Notes: generated by a model not told the origin, from the sequence alone. Positions 48,831 through 60,012 are shown, counted from the first letter of the stretch. The stretch is DNA of 64,000 bases from Mallotus nudiflorus (GCA_947683625.1 CANTUR010000156.1:2108001-2172000); one strand, 5' to 3'. Translations and numbers: made by a program.

Positions 48831-49502
48831 ACTCTACATTTCTTAGATCCTAAGAAATGCGACGATCATGCAAATAAACAAGAGACAAACACAAATATGC
48901 AAATATTAACAATTAATATTCAATGTCTTATGCAATCATGTTCCTTTATGAACTGAAAATAAGTAATATAATTCAAAAAACACACAAAGAGAAAACAAAT
49001 CAAGGTTTTAATGAAGATAAAGAACTAAAACCTAAAAATGGAGAGACTCAATGTCTTGGATGAGTTGATGCTCCTAACTGAGCCCTCGGAGCTTGATTGA
49101 TGGATGAATGACTTTGAATGCAAGAAGGTCCCTTCATGTTCTCAACAATCAAGTTCCTTAAGCTTTTAAGTATCTCCCTTTCTTCTTTCTTTCCTTCTTT
49201 TCTTTTTCTTCCTCTTTCCCTCTATTTTTCTTTCTCTTTTTTTCAAACATTCCTCTTTGTCCCTCTAAATTACCAAACTTTGCCAACATCCTCTCTCATG
49301 CACCCACATTCCCTTTTAAAGCCTCTCACCTTTTTTCATTTTCCAATTTCCTAAAAACCCATTCTCACCCTCTCCCATTTCCTTTTTTAATTCCCTAGGC
49401 TCTTTCCTGCCTTTTTCCCTTTTCTTTTACTCCAAAAATGACCAAATCTCAGCAAGTAGACTTCCAACCACTGCTATTAATGGCATTTAATGTTACAAAG
49501 AG

Positions 49503-49605
49503 TAGGTGTGAAGAGGCAATGCCTCTTTGATGAGGTGTCACCTCATTAATGCCTAGGGTGAAGAGGTGATGCCTCTTCATTGAGGCGATCACCTCTTCAC
49601 CTGGT
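49503..49605. repeat. Palindromes of the GAGGCAATGCCTC type, cluster 2
   Basis: AAGAGGCAATGCCTCTT, TGAGGTGTCACCTCA, GAAGAGGTGATGCCTCTTC and TGAGGCGATCACCTC. Confidence 0.88.
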
Positions 49606-49829
49606 CCAGGTCAAGGCCCTTGGGCCAAGAGGCTATGGGCTTAGGTTAAAGCTTAGTTTTTTGGGCTAGGACAAGGTATTTATGGGCTTTAGTGTTTAGG
49701 CTTTGTATTTGGGCTTTCAAAGTCGATTTTAGAAAAGTTTTGGGCTCCCCTTGCGTTAAAAACTCGAACATTCTCATCATCGGCTCTCATTGTAGGCCGA
49801 TTAAACTGACAGTGTCCACAGTCACTCAT

Positions 49830-50200
49830 TAGTAAATTTTTCATGAATCTCAAACATGGATCAATCTTCACTTAGTAGAGGTAGAAGAGAAACATAGTCA
49901 CGCTCCTCGGGTTAAGCTAACTTGATCAGCTACTTATTATAAATTTGGCATGATTCTCAAGTTTTCCTAGCTTGAGAAGTCACTCAGTAGAAGAAATGAA
50001 GTGTAACCATGTTCCTTGGGTTTTACTGGCTCGATTAGTTACTCATTATAGTTTTGTGTGAATCTTGAGCATGGCCCAACCTCCACTCACTAAAAAATGA
50101 TGAAACGTAACTGTGATCCTCAATTTTCCTAGCCCAATTAGTTACTCACTATAGTTTGGCATAAAACCTGGGTTTTCTTGGCCCGAGAATTACTCAGTAA
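49830..50200 (-). repeat. Degenerate repeat of about 105 bp, 3-4 copies
   Basis: The phrase TTAGTTACTCA(C/T)TATAGTTT recurs with TCCT(C/T)GGGTTTT-like lead-ins near 49900, 50010 and 50115. Confidence 0.65.
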
Positions 50201-50217
50201 AGAAGAATTCACTTTAA

Positions 50218-50475
50218 GGATTCAAACCTAACCATACACCTCCTAAAATGTGCACTTCGGGGATTCAAACCTGACTAGACGCTTGTTATTTTATGCACTT
50301 CACGGATTCAAACCCAACCAGATGCTTATTCTTTTGCACACTTTAGGGATTCAAACCTGACCAGACACTTATTCTTTCATGTACTTCGGGGATTCAAACC
50401 AGACCAGATGCTTGTTCTTTGATGCACTTTAGGGATTCAAACCCAACTAGACGCTTTTTCTTCTGCTGCTTCAAT
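50218..50475. repeat. 43-bp tandem repeat, six copies
   Basis: GGATTCAAAC starts at 50218, 50261, 50304, 50347, 50390 and 50433, an exact 43-bp period; the unit continues CTGACCAGACGCTTGTTCTT. Confidence 0.92.
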
Positions 50476-50769
50476 CAGATCATTCATTTCCAAAGATAAA
50501 TTTTGGGGTACACGCAAGCAATGATGCAAAAAATCTCATTTTTTTATGGACCTTAGGCCATTTGATGTTTTATTTCATCAAGTGGGCCTCACTCTCTTCC
50601 CCTTATCTTCCTTTCTCTTAATTTTCCTCCCTTACCTTAACCATAGAAATTCTCACTTTTCTTCTCTAAGGGTCACTTTCATTTTTTCAATTCTCTCTCT
50701 TCTCTCTTTTCTTCCCTTTTACTTCATGTTTTACTCCCTTAGCTCAATTCCTACACCCTCAAGGGTACT

Positions 50770-52870
50770 GGGAACTTTAGCAGTGCATGGATCTAGTATG
50801 ATGAGCTTCTTAAGGCCATATAAACTCAGATTCACGATACTGGGTTCTTTGATTTTATCCTGGCACTCCTAACATAGCAAGGGCATACAAATTACTAGCC
50901 CTTGCATGCCCTGATGGAGAGGTGGTCTAACACTACCCACACCTTTCATCTTCCTTTTAGGGAGTTCACCCTGGATTCGGTGGCCTTCACTGCAGTTATC
51001 GAAATTACTTGTGCTTGAGATTTTGTTCCCTTCGATGCCAACCTTCATCAGTTATCTCTCAACCATCTCGCTTTCATCGAGCATCTGCTTGGGATGATCC
51101 CATACATGAAGGGGACCCACATAGTGAAGCTTGAGTCGATTATGAGCTTGTACACCTACACCAAAGTTGAGGTGGCTACTATACCCCTTTAGATTGATCA
51201 GGTGGTGCACGCTTTCCTCATTTACCTCTTGGGCACTACTCTCTTCGTAAATACAGCCAACTCTATGGACTTGAGCTTCATGATACCTCTTAGGGACCTA
51301 GACTTAGTGGTGACCTATGATTGGGGTAGTTGTTCCTTAGTTTATCTTTACAGGAGTATGGATGAGCTAGTGCATGGAGCTGGATGACTTTATGATTTTT
51401 GGTATGCTATATTGGTATTTTATTTTCTCTTTTCTCTCTTTATATTCCATTTCAACTGCCACTGTTCGATCTTACTAACAATCCTTTATTTCTTTCACAA
51501 GGCTGGGCTTTAGAGTTAGAGCTAATAATGGGGATCACTAGACTCATTGACACTCCCTTCCCTGTGATGGCGAGGTGGGGTCCCATCCAGGCTTGGAGGA
51601 GGCATGTGGCTCGCACTCACATCCACCATGTGCAGCTAAATACGGTCACTTATAATGAGGTATGCACCTACAAATGTAATTGAAATTAGCAATAAACTCA
51701 TTATTTGAATTCACCTACTTGTTTATTCTTGTAGTTATGCCCAGACTTATGGGGCCTTCAAGCTAGGTGGACAAAGGCAATGGTTCGCTCCATCCCTCTA
51801 TCCAGGAAGAGGGTTCTGCTCAAAGGCCATGATTGTAAAGTGTGGTTCCTCGAGGAGAGGATACATCAATGGTGGTTAAGTGCACGAATGAGGCTTCTAC
51901 CTCTTGCTCCTCCCCAGTACATCTTCTAAGCACATGAGTTAGATGGAGATGAGCTTGATCATGCCTTACAAGGAGAGGATGCTACAAATAATTATGAGCG
52001 CAGGAAGCTCGCTATGTGGACTTTACACGAGTGCCCCTTCTTGAGCCTGCACTTCAAGTAAGCATGCCATGTTTTATTTTATTTATTATTTTATATTTAC
52101 TTACATATGTTGTTCTCTGACTTATTTTTTATCTTTTAGGTAGCTACTAGGGCACTTGCTCCTCGCCCTAGGTCATCTACACAGGAGAGGCCTCATTAGT
52201 GCATCATTCCCAGTGGTGAGGGTTCTTCTTTTAGGGTGCCATCCTCAACAGACCCCTTTAGCTCTCTATCCTAGGTAGTGGCCAGTAGACTCACTACCAT
52301 TCTCGATCTACTGACGCATTGCTAGATGCCTTCTGGTGAGCTCTCTTATCAGTTTCTAATGCTGGATATGACTCTGGTGCCATCATTCATCCCAAAGGCT
52401 ACAACCATATAACTTTCCTTCTCTGACAATTGTGTTCTCAAATATTATAACACATGGTTAATTCTAACATTATCAATGGAACAGATACCTTGAGATTAAG
52501 GAGAGTACATGTACTAGGTGGTTGAGGCTTATAGGGACTTCTTGATGAAAGTGATGTAGTAATGGAAGGTACACACAAAATATACTATATTTCTATATGT
52601 ATGCATGCTTTCATGATTTCTTACCTCTTATTATGCTTCAATAGGATTGAGATGAGGCCAACTAGGCTATGATCATTGCCTTGGAGTGCTAGCTCGCCAC
52701 TCTTTAGGTCAAGGGTGATGAGGAGGAGGGGGCAGCCAATGAGGAGTTTGAGGATAGCAACGAGAATGATGGGATCGATCCCACTAATGCTTCTGCAGAT
52801 GAGCCAACTGATAAGCCTATGGATGAGCCAACTAATGAGGAGGCCGACAAGTTTGAAAATGATGAGTAGA
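50770..52870 (+). pseudogene. Antisense plant-mobile-domain (PMD) gene of H
   Basis: Runs opposite to the H pol genes. Exon 1 (to 51386) has LHALMERWSNTTHTFHLPFREFTLD, the hallmark of plant mobile domains, then VVHAFLIYLLGTTLFVN and VVTYDWGSCSLVYLYRSMDEL. Candidate exons 51502-51659 (MARWGPIQAWRRH), 51735-52057 (CPDLWGLQARW, KVWFLEERIHQWW) and 52140 onward are bounded by AG and by GTATGC or GTAAGC sites. The last exon ends in an acidic tail (DEPTDKPMDEPTNEEADKFE). Exon 1 has in-frame TGA and TAG. PMD proteins relate to the MAIN/MAIL silencing factors and are known as passengers of plant transposons; the role in this element is unknown. Confidence 0.78.
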
Positions 52871-53115
52871 GAGGACCCTTTGTAGATTTTTATTAGCATA
52901 GGGGTGTCCTTGTTTAGGAACATTAGAGGCTTTACATTGTTGCCCTCTATCTATCTAAATTGATTTTTTTACTCTTTTTTATGCCTTCATATTTTTCATT
53001 GAGAATTTTTTATGGAATTTTTAATGAATGATGGCCTTTCATCTCTGAAATGCTTCGCTTTGACTTTACATATACAACCCAGGGAATTTCGAGGACATAA
53101 AGACTTGTTCTACCT

Positions 53116-53178
53116 ATCATAAAGGTGTCATCTTTTTGAAGGGGCATTGCCTCTATGTATAGGGGAACACCTCTACAC
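53116..53178. repeat. Palindromes of the GAGGCAATGCCTC type, cluster 3
   Basis: AAAGGTGTCATCTTT, GGGGCATTGCCTC and GGGGAACACCTC lie just upstream of the antisense TATA box. Confidence 0.7.
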
Positions 53179-53192
53179 GCCTGCCTTACAGC

Positions 53193-53200
53193 TATAAAAA
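53193..53200 (+). promoter_or_regulatory. TATA box of the antisense DUF7745-like gene
   Basis: TATAAAAA about 95 bp before the ATG at 53289, followed by a CT-rich leader (ATCTTCTTC, CTTCTCCCTATTCTTC), the usual look of a plant promoter. Confidence 0.6.
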
Positions 53201-53288
53201 CCCCTAAATCTTCTTCAAAATCCCTAATTTCTTCATCTCGCCACTTCTCCCTATTCTTCTTTCCTAGATAACATTTTGATCTCTAATC

Positions 53289-54490
53289 ATGACCAAGAGA
53301 AGCTTGAAACACTATAACCAATTCTTAAAAGTTTGGATGGTAGGTCATGGGCTAGAATGGAGCCATTTCACCTATCTGCCTTCTGATCCTTACATGCTAG
53401 GAAGATCAACTTCTCATTTCTCCATGTTCTTGCTCAATTTTAGGATCCTTAAAAATATGTTTTTCAGTTCAACACAATGGAGATCTGCCCCCTGCTAGAG
53501 GAATTTGAAGCTATCTTAGGCTCTCATATAGATTCTCCTCAATAGGTTATTATTCCTCTAGTTGCATCCTTGGATTTGCACACCATCCAATATCAAATGG
53601 CAAGATCACTCAATATGTCCCCTCAATCCTCTCTTTGTCACATTTTTGGTAATGAAATCTCGCTTAGCCCTTTCATAGAGATGGTAATGGTTATAGACAA
53701 CAGCGAGGTTCCTTGGCCTCGAATAATGGCACTCTGCCTATATGCTCAGTTCTTGTTAGTCTCCCCTTTTAGTAATTATGACCTGAAGATCCTGTATATT
53801 CTAAACCAAGTGGAGAGTGGACTGAACCCTTTCCCTCTCATTCTGGCTGATACTATTATCAAACTTGATAACTTTCTTTAGACCAGGAGATTCTCTAAGA
53901 GTCCATTTCTACTAGAGGTGAGTCTCTTCTTTCTTTTACCATTTATTGATTTCCATTATTCTTATCCATTTGTTAATTCTATAGGCCTGGTTGTAAGAGA
54001 AACTAAGATTGCTCAAACCACCTAGAGACATTACTCACTATAAGACCAAACAATGTCATATTATGAGACTTCATCCTATCCCGGAGAATATCCACAGCTA
54101 GTTATCTACATTCCCTGATACTTTGATTCAATGGATGTGTCCATGGTGGAGACTGCAGCACGTGACTCTCTGGTCCTATACCTACTATATTTTTTAGCTG
54201 GCCTCCATTTCATTGCCTTTTACAATCCAGATCAGCTTTGTAGACAATGTGGATAGAAATAATGTATTATAGAGCTTGTACATGAGTTCAAACCAGAGCC
54301 TCTTTCTCAGAATTTTCTTAACAACCTAGTTTCTATTTGGCCTCAGAGGTTTATTCAAAGGTTCATTGACTATAATAGAGATCAACTTACTGATGACCAA
54401 TACAAGGTGTGGGTTCAACTACAACATGTAGAAAAGGATGAATTTACAAGAAATAAAAGGACAATGGCATTACAAGCATCGAGTGCTTAG
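53289..54490 (+). pseudogene. Antisense DUF7745-like gene of H
   Basis: Starts MTKRSLKHYNQFLKVWM and shows SDPYMLG and FRILKNMFF. After a frameshift near 53480 it has MEICPLLEEFEAILGS, then LDLHTIQYQMARSLNM, VPWPRIMALCLYAQFLLVS and NPFPLILADTIIKLDNF. The last phrase corresponds to the NPVPTLLADTYYSL block that I recall from plant DUF7745 proteins. A donor GTGAG (53918) and an acceptor ATAG (53984) bound a likely small intron. The family has no known enzymatic function. Multiple stops and frame changes make it inactive. Confidence 0.65.
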
Positions 54491-54905
54491 GGGAGTCATA
54501 AGAGAAGTAGACAATATTATATCAGTTTATGAAACTTAGTCTTTTTATGTACTTTCTTTACCAAATGAGATTTCCTTTTGAGTTAGACATAAGTATAATA
54601 AGCATTTAATGCAATGTTTACAATAATAAAGGCAATCTATTCCATTAAATTTAAGCATAATGTAATTATACAATTTTGCTTCTTACATATCTCCTATCGT
54701 TAATTAGCTTGCCCTTGCAAGTTTTCCAACTAACTATTTTCTCTTTTCTCTCTCTTTCTCTCTCCTTTTACATGTCCTTTACTTTTGCTTGGATTGCCTT
54801 TTCAGGTTTTCAATCCAGTAGGAATTTTTACTTTTTCCTTTTTTTTTTAGTTCTAACTCTTGCCTAGGTAGCCTCTTTTGAGGTTTTCTCCCTAGTGAGA
54901 CTTTA
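54491..54905. other. Spacer between H antisense genes and integrase
   Basis: T/C-rich, with CTTGCC...GCAAGTTTTCC and GCCTAGGTAGCCTCTTTTGAGG phrases like those of T1 141-966. No ORF is supported. Confidence 0.5.
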
Positions 54906-56032
54906 CATAAAGTATTTCTTGAGCTTGTCCATATTGATGGGCTCTCTAAATTCATTTCCCTATAAGTTAGACAAAATAGTGGCCCCTTTTGAAAATAGCT
55001 TCATCACTTGATAGGGACCTTCCCATTTCGGCTTGAACTTCCCCATGGATCGGTCATGATTAGCCTAGTGAGCTTTAAGACCAAGTCACCCTCTTTGATC
55101 TTGCCTGGCTTAATCTTCTTGTTATAAGCCCAGGCTATCTTTTTTTGGTAAAATTGAGAATGATACATAACCTTTAATCTCTTTTCATCCAAAAAAGTTA
55201 ATTATGCCAATCGGCTTTATACCCATTGGTACTTAGGGATTTTAAACTCTAAAAGAATCCTTAAGGATTGAATTTTGACCTCAACTGGCAATACAACTTC
55301 ACTTCCATATACCAGAGAATACAGAGTGGCTCCTGTTGATGTTTTGGTAGTAGTTCTATATCCCCATAATGCAAACTATAGATAACTTGCTCAATCTTTA
55401 TAATTTTCCAGTATCTTGGCCAATATTCTTTTCACATTCTTATTTTTTGCTTCAATGGCTCCGTTTGCCTATGGTCTATAAGGGGATGATCTATGATGCT
55501 CAATCTTGTATTCTTCTAACAGGGTGGTCATTTTTGCCCTAAATTACACACCATTATTAGTGACAACCTAATAAGGCAGCCCATACCGGCAAATTATGTT
55601 CTTCTCTATGAACCTGGCCATTTGTTTTGCCCCTACAGTGGTGAATGATTATGCTTATACCCATTTAGAGAAATAGTTGATCACCACTATGATATAATGA
55701 TGTCCATTGGATGCTTTCAGCCTTATCTTTCCAATAATGTCAATTCCCCAGACTATAAATGGCTAAGGAGAGGTTAATCCCTAAAGTTCCATAGAAGGTA
55801 GGTGGCTTACATCGCCATATACTAGGCAGTTATGGCATCTTTTTACAAACTTCACGCAATCTACCTCAATGGTTAACCAGAAGTACCCTTGACGGGTTAT
55901 CTTTATAGCAAGGATTGTTCCATTCATATATGGCCCATATGCGCCCTCATGAACTGCTTCCATGATCTTATATGCCTTACCTTTATCGATGCACCTTAGG
56001 TGTACTCCAGCTGACATCCTCTTATATAACAT
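54906..56032 (-). pseudogene. H integrase (broken)
   Basis: Zinc region (55781-56032): VHEGAYGPYMNG with Tyr for the second His, ITRQGYFWLT, and CHNC. Core near 55400-55580: VVTNNGV-stop-F, again TNNG in place of TDNG, and ANGAIEAKNKNVKRILAK with the Glu kept. C-terminal domain (55004-55192 and on): DEKRLKVMYHSQFYQKKIAWAYNKK, KEGDLVLK, and the end NMDKLKKYFM at about 54906. Identity to the T1 integrase is moderate by eye, so these are separate lineages. Confidence 0.85.
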
Positions 56033-56269
56033 CTCATTATATCTAATAAACTACCGTGATAACATCCTTAACGACATCCTTTCTTTTCTATTAGTTTCCT
56101 CAAGGAATTTCCCTATCTCAAGATATCTTTGTAGATCATAAAACTAAGGCTTCTCCATTAGGTCAATTGACATTATTATAATCTCCTTATAATATGGAAT
56201 TTGGGCCCATACTAAGATAAGAGGCTTCATTTATGGTCGTCTACCTCCTTCCCATATCGAGGATAGGGT

Positions 56270-56700
56270 AGCTAATGCATCTACCATCTGATTCTCCTCC
56301 TGGGGCAAGTGTACAAATCTGTATTATGCAAAGGATAATAGGATCGTGGCTAAATAATCTAAATATGGCTTTAGCTTATCTTCCCTTACTTCGTATTCCT
56401 TGGCGATCTATTTCACTACTAGTATCAAATCCCCATACAATGTTACCTCTTATACCCCCACATTCTTGAGTGCTTCCAAACAAAAAATACAGGCTTTGTA
56501 TTCAACTTGGTTATTAGTGACCTCGAATTCCAGCCTCTTTGCCATCGGGATTACTTCTCCTTTCAATGAGACTAAAATTACACTAATGCCTGCCCCTCTA
56601 ATATTCACTACCCCATTAATGTAAATTTTCTTAGTATGGATTTCTATTGCCCCTAGGTGTTCATTTAAAAATTCTAACTCCCATTCTTGTCCATAATTTA
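56270..56700 (-). pseudogene. H second (archaeal-type) RNase H
   Basis: The minus strand near 56630 reads KIYINGVVNIRGAGISVILVS, where YxDG is expected, so the first catalytic Asp is Asn, as in T1. The rest is decayed, with stops. Confidence 0.7.
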
Positions 56701-56787
56701 CTGGATTTTAGGCCAAGAAGTCTACCATAGCTCTTCTTTTTATCACCTTTTTAGTAATATAGTCTTTGTCGAATTCAGTGAGTAGGA

Positions 56788-56894
56788 CTAACCATCTGGC
56801 TAATTTCCCTATCAATGATGAAGTCTACTAGAGATATCTAACTAACCATCTGGCTAATTTCCCTATCAATGATGAAGTCTACTAGAGATATCTA
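56788..56894 (-). repeat. Perfect 54-bp tandem duplication in H RNase H region
   Basis: The phrase CTAACCATCTGGCTAATTTC through GAGATATCTA is present twice, offset exactly 54 bp, with no difference seen. It adds 18 codons in frame. Confidence 0.93.
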
Positions 56895-57922
56895 AGGGGA
56901 TCATGCTTAGAAACCACTTGAATTGTTTAGGAATGGAAGTAATGTTATAGCTTCTTTGTTGCCAAAATTATGGCCAAATAGGTTCTTTCTACTAGACTAT
57001 AATTGGTTTCATAGGGCAGAAGCTTCTTACTCAAATAATATATGGCATGCTCAACTCTCCCTTCTCCTTCTTAAGCTAACATTACACTAATTACATCTTT
57101 TTCTATAGCCAAGTAAAGAATTAAGGGTCTCCCTGGTCTTGGTGGCTGCAAAACTAGAGGATTCATCAAATACTACTTAATAGTTTCAAAGCCTTGTTGA
57201 CACTTATCATCCTAGATAATCGACTGATTCTTCTTTAAGAGCTTAAAGATATGCTCATAAATGGTAGTCAGTTTGGCTATAAATCTGTTGATGTATTGTA
57301 GCTTTCCTATAAACCCTCTGACTTCTTTCTCAAACTTTGGTCTAGGCATTTCTTTGATTACTCTGACTTTGTCTAGATCCAACTCTATACCTTTTTTACT
57401 AACAATGTGTCTCAATAGTTTTCCATATGTCACCCCGAAAACACATTTCTTCAAATTCAGTCTGAGGTTATACTTTTTAACTCTCACCAAGATGTTGTCT
57501 AAGGCTTTGAAATGGCCTTCTTTGGTTAAAGACTTCACCATCATGTCATCTACTTACACATTTATCCCTTTGTGGATTAGGTCATGTAATAGTGTAGTAG
57601 CCATTCTTTGGTAAGTAGCCCTTACATTTTTCAATTCGAATGGCATACTTGTGTAACTATAAACACCCAACTCAATAATGAAAGAAGTCTTTAACTTGTC
57701 AATCACTACCATCATGATGTGATTGTATCCCGAGAAGCCATCCATAAAGGAGTACATGGTGCTGGAAGCTCCATTGTTGACCAAGGTTTCAATATACGGT
57801 AAGGGAAAATCATCCTTACGACAAGCCTTGTTCAAGTCTCTATAGTCCACACATATCCTGACTTTACCATCTTTCTTAGGAACTAGGACTATGTTAGCCA
57901 ACCACTGGGTGTCATCTACCAC
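56895..57922 (-). pseudogene. H reverse transcriptase and first RNase H (broken)
   Basis: 57554-57922 is open: TQWLANIVLVPKKDGKVRICVDYRDLNKACRKDDFPLPYIE, MDGFSGYNHIMM, YTSMPFELKNVRATYQRMA. The active site then reads V-stop-VDDMMVKSLTKEGHFKAL, with TAA at the Tyr codon of YVDD, exactly as in T1. 57212-57544 continues with YNLRLNLKKCVFGVTYGKLL and VRGFIGKLQYINRFIAKLT. The first RNase H follows in fragments. Confidence 0.9.
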
Positions 57923-58099
57923 TTCTAGGAACTTCGCTTTGAGCTACTTTTCTACTTCTTCTTTTACTAGGAGAGCCCATTCTAGCCTTAGTCTTTTCTT
58001 TTTTTTTATCGGTGTGATGTGAGAATACATGGGAATCTTGTGTTTTGCAATCTCTCTATCGATCCCAGGCATATCCTTATAGCCCCAAGCAAATACTTT

Positions 58100-58373
58100 C
58101 TATCTTCTTTTAAGAGTTTCTTTTATTTTTTCTCTCTCATCGGGAATTAACTCAGAAGCAATAAGTATATTTTTAGGGTTATCACTTGTGCCTAGATTAA
58201 ATGATTCAGTTTGCACTGAATTAATGTCAAACATATATATGAAATGATCATCACACATAGCATAACCATTAGGAAACACATCACACAAGTAAGCATAATC
58301 AGAATTTATCATATTAACTTTAGAAAGAAAAATGTCATCAGTCTCAAACAAATTAGAAATAAAAAGGTCAATG
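58100..58373 (-). pseudogene. H spacer ORF, cut by G
   Basis: LFISNLFETDDIFLSKVNMINSDYAYLCDVFPNGY, HFIYMFDINSVQTESFN and ASELIPDEREKIKETLKRR parallel the T1 spacer ORF (4108-4731). An open frame continues to 58591, but that part is LTR sequence of G. Confidence 0.75.
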
Positions 58374-59998
58374 TGTAGACACGAGGTTTTACGCGCATCC
58401 AAGATTTTAGCAACCACAACACTTTTTGAGTTTAGGGCTCTAGAGAACACGCTAACCATTGTCAAAACACATTGCATGGAGCTAAAAAGTTGCCACCCAA
58501 GGTAATAACTGGGAAAATCGAAAAGGTGGTACTCGATTCCCTGAAAGAAAGCTAGCACCACAACCAAGAGATTCTGGGTACGGAATACCAACTTCTTTCA
58601 GTCTTTTGTTCATTTAGAATTACTTTATGAATTACTAAATTATCCTCTATTCACATGCAATTTCATATAAACCCGTATTCTAGCAATTAACTCCAAGGCA
58701 AACCAATCATGAAAATACAAGTAAATAATGCATTCAATAAAACACATAATCCCTAAGTTAGTCTAATATACATGGATGTTAATTAAATGAGCTAAATCTA
58801 CATGTTTTAATTAATGAGCCTAAAAGGCCTAATTCATTTTAATTTTAATTAAATGAACCTAAGTATATTTATTTTAATTCTAAAAATGGACCTAAATCTA
58901 CAAATTATAAAGGTATTTTAAATTAATGAGCCTAGTTCTACATTTTTTATTTCTAAGGCGATCTTAGATCTACAAATTATGGAAAAGACTTAAATTAAAT
59001 GGGCTAAGTCTAAATTAATTAAATTAAATTAAGTGGACCTATGTCTAATTTACTAAATGGGCCTAACTCATCTCTAACCTAAAAATCTAATTAATTATGG
59101 GCCTAATGATGCATTTTAATTAATTAAACCTAAAGACCTAAATTTATTTGAGTGAATTAAAATCTAATATGGGCTTAAGGCCAAAAACACATAAAAATAA
59201 ATAAATAAGCCCAAAAAGAAAACAAATAAAACATATCAAAATAATTAAATTAAAGATCAAACAACTAATTAAATTAATTCCTTCTAAACCCTAATTTTCA
59301 TTAACATGTAACCTAAATTAATCTACTCCCACCATTTGATTTTAATCAATTACCCAACTAAAACTCTAATTTTACTAACCAATTAATTAAAATAAACAAG
59401 CAATCACACATAATTCCATTATTCCCACTATTGGGCTATTACAATAATCTATTGAAAATAATAATAAAAATAATTAATACATCCCCATAAAAGCAATAAA
59501 ATAAAGTAATAATAATAAATCCTAGAAATTATATCTCTACAAGGTCTTATCCATGGCATTCCATTGACCTCTTATGGATTTGATTCTCCAAGTATGATCA
59601 TCATATATTTTCCTCCATAATCACCATGAAAAAGAAATAAAATTATAATTAGTAAATAAATTATAATAATAATAAAATAAAATCAAAAATTAATAAATAA
59701 AAAAAGAAATAAAATAAAATAAAATAAGAAGAAGATGATGCTTATGGATGATGGGATGCTCCTCATATTTGTAGAATCACCACTCTTAATAGGACTTGAA
59801 AGAATTTAAGTTTTGCAATTAGATCCCTAAAAAGCATTGCAATTTAGTCCATGAAAACCTCAAATCCTTTCTTCAAAAAAATTCAATTAGACCCTTAAAG
59901 TTTTAAAATTCAAATATTGAAGATCTATTCATGACATTTTCATCATTGGAGTCTTCTGTCACATCCATAACTCATCATCTCGAAATTGGGTGTCTACA
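58374..59998 (-). repeat. 3' LTR of G, 1.63 kb
   Basis: The right edge reads CGAAATTGGGTGTCTACA and the left edge TGTAGACACGAGG, giving TGTAGACACCC...GTCTACA on the minus strand. Its final 300 bp match the F and T1 LTR ends. It lacks the GATC palindrome cluster of those LTRs. Confidence 0.9.
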
Positions 59999-60012
59999 GT
60001 TGCCCACCTTGG
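59999..60012 (-). promoter_or_regulatory. Polypurine tract of G
   Basis: The minus strand reads CCAAGGTGGGCAAC before the LTR, matching the position and GGGCAAC end of the F tract. Confidence 0.75.

Larger units (their letters stand above)
47870..49740 (-). repeat. Probable 3' LTR of H (right edge uncertain)
   Basis: The left edge TGTAGGTAGTGG and the following 350 bp keep the order of landmarks of the other Tat LTR ends (GGCACTGTATAAGTTTAGGG, GGAGTTGTCACCC, and ATTATTAAATTATTTCTTTATTAACATGC). No convincing polypurine tract and TG start were found; GCAAGGGGAGCC (minus, about 49750) is the best candidate boundary. Confidence 0.5.
47870..58373 (-). mobile_element. Tat/Ogre-like element H (5' part beyond insertion G)
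   Basis: Minus-strand order from 58373: spacer ORF, RT, RNase H, second RNase H, integrase (to 54906), then antisense genes on the plus strand (DUF7745-like, PMD), tandem repeats, and a 3' LTR ending at 47870. The order matches T1, but the proteins are clearly diverged from T1. Element G is inserted in the spacer ORF, so H gag and 5' LTR would lie right of 64000. Left flank ACCAT is the expected duplication. Confidence 0.8.

Noticed and set aside
49118..49354. 78-codon plus-strand Ser/Phe/Leu-rich frame
   Set aside because: Low-complexity CT-rich DNA within the H 3' region; no domain.
50480..50515. LTR start of H at the reverse complement of GGGGTACACGC
   Set aside because: TGTACCCC resembles an LTR start, but no polypurine tract precedes it and the position would place all tandem arrays inside the LTR, unlike F and G.
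58374..58591. Extension of the H spacer ORF upstream of 58373
   Set aside because: This part is the end of the G LTR; the open frame is accidental.
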